A model generated the notes under the pieces. That model searched no databases, was not told the DNA's origin, and saw nothing but the letters and a program-made list of their open reading frames with translations. Shown here in pieces: positions 58,151-64,000 of a stretch of DNA of 64,000 nt. The first letter of the stretch is position 1, and every line of letters starts with the position of its first letter. Both the position numbers and the translations under genes were made by a program. The stretch covers positions 87,055,001-87,119,000 of the forward strand of contig NC_134106.1 in NCBI RefSeq assembly GCF_040939455.1, in the 5' to 3' direction. This DNA comes from Microcebus murinus (taxonomy: Eukaryota; Chordata; Mammalia; Primates; Cheirogaleidae).

Positions 58151-60165
58151 TCCTATGTGCCTTTAAAAGTTAATTCGTGGCGGTTCTCTTTCCCTGCCCC
58201 ACGCCAGGGGCTCAGGTCTAGACTGGGCAGAGTCCTAGCCTAGAGTCACAGTTTCAATTTAGACATCAGATTGGCCAGTCCAAAATAATAACCAAAAGCA
58301 GCCTGACTGATGGATGGGATGACACATCTTCCATCCCCTCTCCTCCTCCATGCCCTCTTTCGGCTGGGAGCCTGCAGTGCGGCACTGGGGCAGGAGGTGG
58401 ACAGTTGGCTTCTCTGTTTCTCTTCCTCCTTTTTCTACCTCACTTTCCCCTGGCCAGTGTCTAACCCCTCTAGGATCCCAGCAGGTGAAAATGCAAGTTG
58501 GATCTCTGGAGCCAATGGACCTCTAAAGCTGATATTCTTTCCTCATGAGCACTTTCTGGGGGTTCTGGAGAGTCCCAATCCTGAGACCACCCACCCTCCC
58601 ATGCAGTTCCCCTACCCTGGGGCTTGCATCTCTTTCTCTCCCCTCTGCAGCCCTGAGGGGTTCAGGGTCAAGGCTACTCTGCGTTTTTTACAAAGTTCCA
58701 CTCAGCACTCAGTTCCTTGCCAGGGGGGGTGAGTTGGAGTTGAACCCCTGCAAGCTGGGTGCCCAGGGGGTTGGTGTATCAATTATGTTTTATTGTGCTT
58801 TGGCATTTGGGGGCCTTACTGATCCTGGACAGACTGCGTGTCCCAGAGCTAGCTAATTCCTAGAGATAATAAACCATTTGCCAGAGAGCACGCTTTCAAA
58901 TGCAAACCCACCAATCCAAAGCCCACACAGTCCAACCACCTCCTTAATCTAGCTCTTGTGCACTAAGTCTATATTTCTGCTGCCCCAAGTCACTGCAGAG
59001 CCAGTTACCAGACAGCTAGGGACCACCGTGGGCCAGAGCCTGCCAACCCGATTCACTCTGTTCAATCCTAAGCCCTGCCCCACCCATTCTTGCCCCGGGG
59101 GCATAACAAAGGCCCTGGGGCAGGCTTTCCTCCTGTTCCTTCTGTCTCCTGACAAACCCTGGTGCTTCGGGAGTGGCTCTGCACAGCGCTGGCGTGGCAT
59201 GACTCCTCCTCTTGGGAACTGTGAGTCATAAAATCATCTTTGAAAGTCAATTGTCTTCACGTGCTGCCTTACCTTACCTGAATAAAACAAATTCCTGGTA
59301 TGTTTTAGAACAGCCAGGTCTCCCCTCCCATTCAGGCGTGGTACCATGTAGGTTCTTGCTGCCAGTGACCACTTATTCTTCCTGAAATCCCCTCACCCCT
59401 GGCCTTCCCGGCACACTCTCCCTGGCTCTCCTGCAGCTTCTGGGAACACCTCCCAGGGTTCCCAGGCAGCCCTCCGCTCTGCTCATCTCACACGCTTCCC
59501 CACGCGTGGTTCTCCAACTTGGCTGTCCATCGGAGTCACTGGGGAGCTTCCCCATCTACTGCTGCCCATTCCCCACACTTGGGGAGTTGGGGTTAATTGG
59601 CCTGGGTGTGGCTTAGGTGCTGGGGTGGGGGGGGGAGGGGGGGGTTCAAGCACTCTAGGTGATTCTCATGTGCAGCTGATTGTGGGCTACTGTCCCAGGG
59701 CTTCTCCCCTCACCTTCATCACCTGCGACAGAGAGTGATCCGTGCCTCAGAACTGAGAGGCTTGCCTTCTAGCTGCTGGGGGCACTGTCGGCTGTGGACC
59801 ACAGCTGGGCCCCTCTCCTGGAAAGGCCCTCGAAGGGTATTTCCTCCACCAAGGCTACCTACCCCCACCTGGAACAAATTGCACCCAATAACACAGTCCT
59901 GATGGGCCATCCCAGCTCCAGGGCTCCCAGGGTCAGTGGAGACCCCTGCTGGGACTGTATCCTGCTTCCCTCACTTCCCCCATAGGTGTTTTGTTTTTTT
60001 TTCCAAGATAAATAATATTTTAATGAAATGTTTTTTTTTTAAATGAAAATTAATGTAAAAATCCATGATGAACAAAATATCAAAATATTAAATAAAGATA
60101 GGATCTGACAATGCTATACTGAGCCATTATTTGGAGCCTGAGGCAAAAGGAAAAATGGGAACCCC
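58151..60165. other. Single-copy region, no gene recognised
   Basis: The stretch 58880-59290 has an LTR-like feel (CCAAT near 58911, pyrimidine-rich end) but no terminal TG/CA pair with target duplications was found. 59620-59645 is a G-rich run. 60000-60060 is AT-rich. Confidence 0.35.
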
Positions 60166-60169
60166 TATT

Positions 60170-60440
60170 AGGGTTTTATTTTTTATTTTAGCGTATTATG
60201 GGGGTACAAGTGTTAAGGTTACATATATTGCCCATGCCCCCCCTCCTCCCTCGAGTAAGAGCTTCAAGCGTGTCCATCCTGCAAAAGTTGCACATCTCAC
60301 TCGTTGTGGTTGTATATACCCATCCCCTCCTCCCCCCTTCCACCCTCCCGACACCCGATAAATGTTACTCCTATATGTCCACTTAGGTGTTGATCCGTTA
60401 ATACCAATTTGCTGGTGAGTACATGTGGTTCCCCATAGTT
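60170..60440 (-). mobile_element. L1 3' end, reverse orientation
   Basis: Reverse complement of the strepsirrhine L1 terminus, from a T-rich end through GTATTATGGGGGTACAAGTG to CCAATTTGCTGGTGAGTACA. It pairs with the forward copy at 62741-63000. Confidence 0.85.
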
Positions 60441-60539
60441 GTTGATCTGAGCACATCAAAGTTGGGAACTAGCAACTTCCTCCCACAAGTCTCCATCTCA
60501 GCATCTCTTTCCTGGAGAACTCAGCCTAAGACACATCTA

Positions 60540-61430
60540 TGGGCCCAAGATTCCAAATCTCATGACCCTACACCACTGACAAAGGTTCTTTGCTTGCCCA
60601 AACTTTAGTCAGTCTATTGAAACTTCTCCTAGGCCCATCGGTGTACTTCCTTGTAAAATCCAGTTTTAGCAAGAACCCAAGAAAGCCTTTCTGCAGCACT
60701 GCTATTGACTCATCCTTTAAATTTTAGCATGCCCTCCCATGGGTGACATCTCTCTCTGGTACAAAGTCCCACTAAAGTCCTCGTTACCCTGTGTAGCAAT
60801 GTGTTTATGGGAGTGTCTCCCTTGCCTTGTCCCTTTCTGTATCTGTTAGGTAGATAGTGAGGGATTCCTGGTCTCTTAGGGACGAAAGTGGGTGCTGTGG
60901 CCCCCATCTTGGTCCTGCCCCACCCTAATCTCCCAAGCAACTACCATACCTGGGGAACAGGGAATACCCTACAAATCTGCCAATCAACTTAGTGTGCCAG
61001 CTGCGAAAGAATGCAGAGGACTCTCTAACCCACGGGCCAAGCAGCACAGGCACCATGACGTTTGGAAATGGACCTACAACAACCCTCGTGCATAGTAATG
61101 AAACTCCCAACTCTCCAATCAAAGTGGTTCCATGGTGATGTCTGAGCCACCAGGGAGGTCCCAATCTGGGCCCTATAAAACAAGATGCAGACCATAACCA
61201 AGCCCTTTTTTTGTTCTTCCTTTTTCTTCTCCTACTGCAACAATGGGTCTGGTCACCATTCGTGGTATATGTATTATGCTCTGTATTAAACCCGTGTCTT
61301 GCGCTCGCTCTAGAATCCCATCTTTCTCTCCTCCATAAACCTTATGTTCATGCTTGCCTTACTTTGGCATGTCTGGTCACTCCTTGGCCCATCAGTGCGA
61401 TAAGAACTGACATCTCAGACTAAAACCTGA
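60540..61430 (+). mobile_element. Possible long LTR
   Basis: Has a TATA box (CCCTATAAAACAAGATGC near 61170), then pyrimidine-rich sequence, ATTAAA near 61285 and a candidate CA end (ACCTGACA at 61428-61431). The 5' limit and target duplications are not established. Confidence 0.35.
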
Positions 61431-62740
61431 CATACCTGCCCAGAGCCTGGCAGGTGTTCCACAGATGCTTGTTGACTGAGCCCGTGCTGGGGAAGATGAA
61501 TTGACAGCACAGATAAGTGTGGCTGCAGCCAGAGACAGAGACCCCTGAAACAGAAGACATCCTGCTCTTAATGCACTTTTTAAAAATGCTAAAACTTCCC
61601 CATGTGATATTCTATTCAAGGGCTGACGTTTCATCGTACCACAAATAATATTCCCCTACCAAGTATTATTGTAATTTCCAGTCTATAGAAAACTCATACA
61701 AGGTCTCATGAGAAACTGGGGTGTCCAGCTGAATGAGAGCCTGGCTCCTCTGACCCCTGCAGGGCGCTCTTTCAGTGACATCATCCCTCAGGTCGTGGGG
61801 TTCCCAGAGCAAACCCTCGTGGAAGCCGCTAGCTGAATAGAGAATTTATATGCAGGTTAAATTGGGCTGAGCCCATCCCACTCCTCCATAGTAAGTCCTA
61901 TGCAGAACTCATCAGCGATCATGCAAGCTCAGCTCCAATAGCTCACCGTATTACCAAGGCACCATGAGGACTTGGTCCAGGCAAAATGCAGTCCTTCTGT
62001 AAGGGAGACATAGCGTGAAGCCTGAACTCCCCTTCAGGGGGGGGGTGCTTTGTGAAATCTTTGAATTCAGCACAGATTCCCACTTGTTTAGGAGCTGGCT
62101 TTCACAAGAGAAGCAGCACTGGTCAGCAAATGTCCACAGAGTACCCTTGACCTCCACATCCCTCCCCGCCCTACAACCTCCCAGAAAAGGACCCTGCTGG
62201 CCACAGCTTCACAGAGCCCCGGGGTGGGGAACGTGTGGGTGGCCTCCCTGACCTTGCCCACTGGGCATGACGGCCAATCTGTCACCATCTCCACACCGGA
62301 CCTGGCCCCACAGAGTACAAGCCGGCTGCTAAGACGGTTCAATTCATTGCGGCAAATTCGTTGTTCCTGAACCACTATTTCTGGTATGTATTCACGGTCT
62401 GATTCTCTTTCAAAAACAACAATGACAGGAACCTCAGGAATATGGGCTTTTATGCTTACCCTCCCATTTTCCTCTGTTAGAAATAATAACAAAATTGCCT
62501 TCCAAAGGCATAAAACTCACCACACGGGAAGTGGTCTTGAGTACTAGATGTGAGAGGGGACCCACAGAGCATCCCGCCCAGGGTCAGCTTTCCAGAAATC
62601 CTAGCTCCCTCCTCTCTTCCTACAACATTTTTCCTGCATTTCAAAGGGTTTGGATGTCTCCTGCCTCTCTCAAGCAATTTCATGGGAAAGTAAGGTCAGA
62701 AGTTATTACTTCCATTTTACAGATAAGGAAACTGAGGCTG

Positions 62741-63062
62741 ACCACATGTACTCACCAGCAAATTGGTATTAATGGATCAACACCTAAGTGGACATATAGG
62801 AGTAACATTTATCGGGCGTCGGGAGGGTGGAAGGGGGGAGGAGGGAGGGGTATATACAACCACAACGAGTAAGATGTGCAACGTTTGGGGGATGGACATG
62901 CTTGAAGCTCTTACTCGAGGAGGTAGGGGGGCATGGGCAATAGAAGTAACCTCAACACTTGTACCCCCATAATACGCTAAAATAAATAAATAAATAAATA
63001 AATAATTTAAAAAAAAAAACATATTTCAAAATGAGACCAAACCAAAAAAAAAAAAAAAAAAG
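62741..63062 (+). mobile_element. L1 3' end inserted into a MIR, with 3' extra sequence
   Basis: Flanked by a perfect 15-bp duplication AGGAAACTGAGGCTG (62726-62740, 63063-63077). The L1 terminus is followed by an AAAT-rich A-tail (62983-63019), then ~24 bp of non-L1 sequence, then a second pure A-run (63043-63061). Confidence 0.88.
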
Positions 63063-63077
63063 AGGAAACTGAGGCTG

Positions 63078-64000
63078 GAGAGGCTGCAGAGGTGAAATTC
63101 CCTCAGCAAAATTATTCATGAAATTGTTTAACCCTTTCTTATTAGAGAGAGAAATCCATGCTGTTTTTAAAGGCTGTTGACTCTCTGAATCCTGCAGAAT
63201 AATTGCCCTGGCTGATCTACAGCTAGAGGACATTGTTGAGCATGGCCATATGTTCCACGTCCTTCATGCTGCGGGGCCCAGGGGGAACCTGCTCTGTTGC
63301 CCCGGAAGTTTCACTGAAAGGTCAACTCACAATGAAGGCAGGTTAATAAGAGAAAGAGGTTATATTTACCGTGCTCATGGGGAGAATCATAGAGTGATTA
63401 CTCCATATCTTAGTGGGGTCCAGTAGTTTATGTACCCTCATTTTAGAGGAGAGGGGGATGAGGAATATGAGAAATTCTGTTTAGGGGCAATATATAGTCG
63501 CTAGGGAAGATGGATAGATACTTGGGAGGATGAACGGATGGGGAGAAACACGCTGACTTATAAATGATTCTCTTTGTAAATTAAATCAACCTGAGAGACA
63601 GGTATTACAGTTAAAATGATTTGTGCCAAGGTCTGGTTGCAAAGAAGATTGTTAATCTCCTTTCCTATAGTATATTGAGTTAACAGGGAGGGGAAGGGAA
63701 GTCTTTTGTTCTTTTAGATGGGTCTGGGTTTTTATGAAGAAAGAGGGTAAGCCCCTTTCCAAGGCCTGTTGATCTCTAAGGGCCTTTAATTCAATATACT
63801 CTTTATACCATATTTTGGGGTGAAATTTCCTGAGCTCCTTCAATACATAGTAAGTCAATTTCATCCTCACAGCACTACTGCCATTGTCCCCATTTCACAG
63901 ATAAGGCAAGGGAGACACGAAGAAGTTAAATTCTTTGTTCCCAGTGATGCTTCTTACAAGCAGAGCTGGGACTAAACCCAGGCAGTGTGGTGACCAGCCC
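63078..64000. other. Single-copy end of window with a MIR relic
   Basis: 63860-63990 is MIR-like (CCCCATTTCACAGATAAGGC; AGAGCTGGGACTAAACCCAG). 63080-63860 shows no gene. Confidence 0.5.

Noticed and set aside
58880..59290. Possible LTR
   Set aside because: CCAAT and a pyrimidine-rich end are suggestive, but no TG/CA termini with target duplications could be placed.

Overview
The window is nuclear genomic DNA from a strepsirrhine primate, most likely a lemur. The main evidence is about sixteen Alu elements with the lemur-type consensus: an A/T-rich linker reading like GAAATTAATTGGCCAACTAA, a 'GAGCAAGAGCGAGACC' block and an 'AGCTAGGCTGACGCCA' right arm. Ancient L1M, L2 and MIR fragments and CA/TA microsatellites fit this. 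No multi-exon protein-coding gene was recognised. The recognisable coding content consists of processed (intronless, poly-A-tailed) retrocopies, all on the minus strand.

The layout is a rearranged segmental duplication. Block A (1-4028) is repeated at 31352-35443. Block B (13021-23464) is repeated at 44242-54997. Block C (23466-27357) is repeated at 36033-40562. A further short piece of block A lies at 40571-40835. Block order differs: A, unique, B, C, unique in the first unit, and A, TAF8 middle, C, A-remnant, unique, B in the second. Paralogous blocks look roughly 95-98% identical by eye (not computed). Single-copy sequence lies at 4029-13020, 27358-31351, 40836-44241 and 54998-64000.

The centrepiece is a nested set of retrocopies across blocks A and C. 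The host is a degraded retrocopy of RBMX2. A TAF8 retrocopy sits inside it with a clear 14-bp target-site duplication. A second slot inside the RBMX2 sequence holds a near-full-length, uninterrupted EIF4A3 ORF (405 aa, minus strand 24131-25348) in the first unit. In the second unit the same slot holds a full-length, uninterrupted SNW1 ORF (minus strand 36934-38556). The two inserts share the same poly-A junction and nearly the same 5' junction, and each replaces the same missing stretch of RBMX2. Upstream of both is an identical promoter-like segment with a TATA box, an inverted CCAAT box and two ~87-bp direct repeats. TAF8 is open in the second unit, with a lost stop codon that adds 40 residues. 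In the first unit it is split into two pieces 19.4 kb apart.

Block B has no recognised gene. It carries a CpG island with an NRF1-type palindrome, a strong CTCF-type motif, MIR and L2 relics and Alus. It also carries copy-specific insertions useful for dating: a whole Alu, three very short poly-A-tailed retro-insertions and a 27-bp minisatellite with different copy number. The unique flanks hold old LINE fragments, two probable LTRs (one a clean solo LTR with 4-bp target duplications), an inverted pair of L1 3' ends and an AT-rich nested palindrome.
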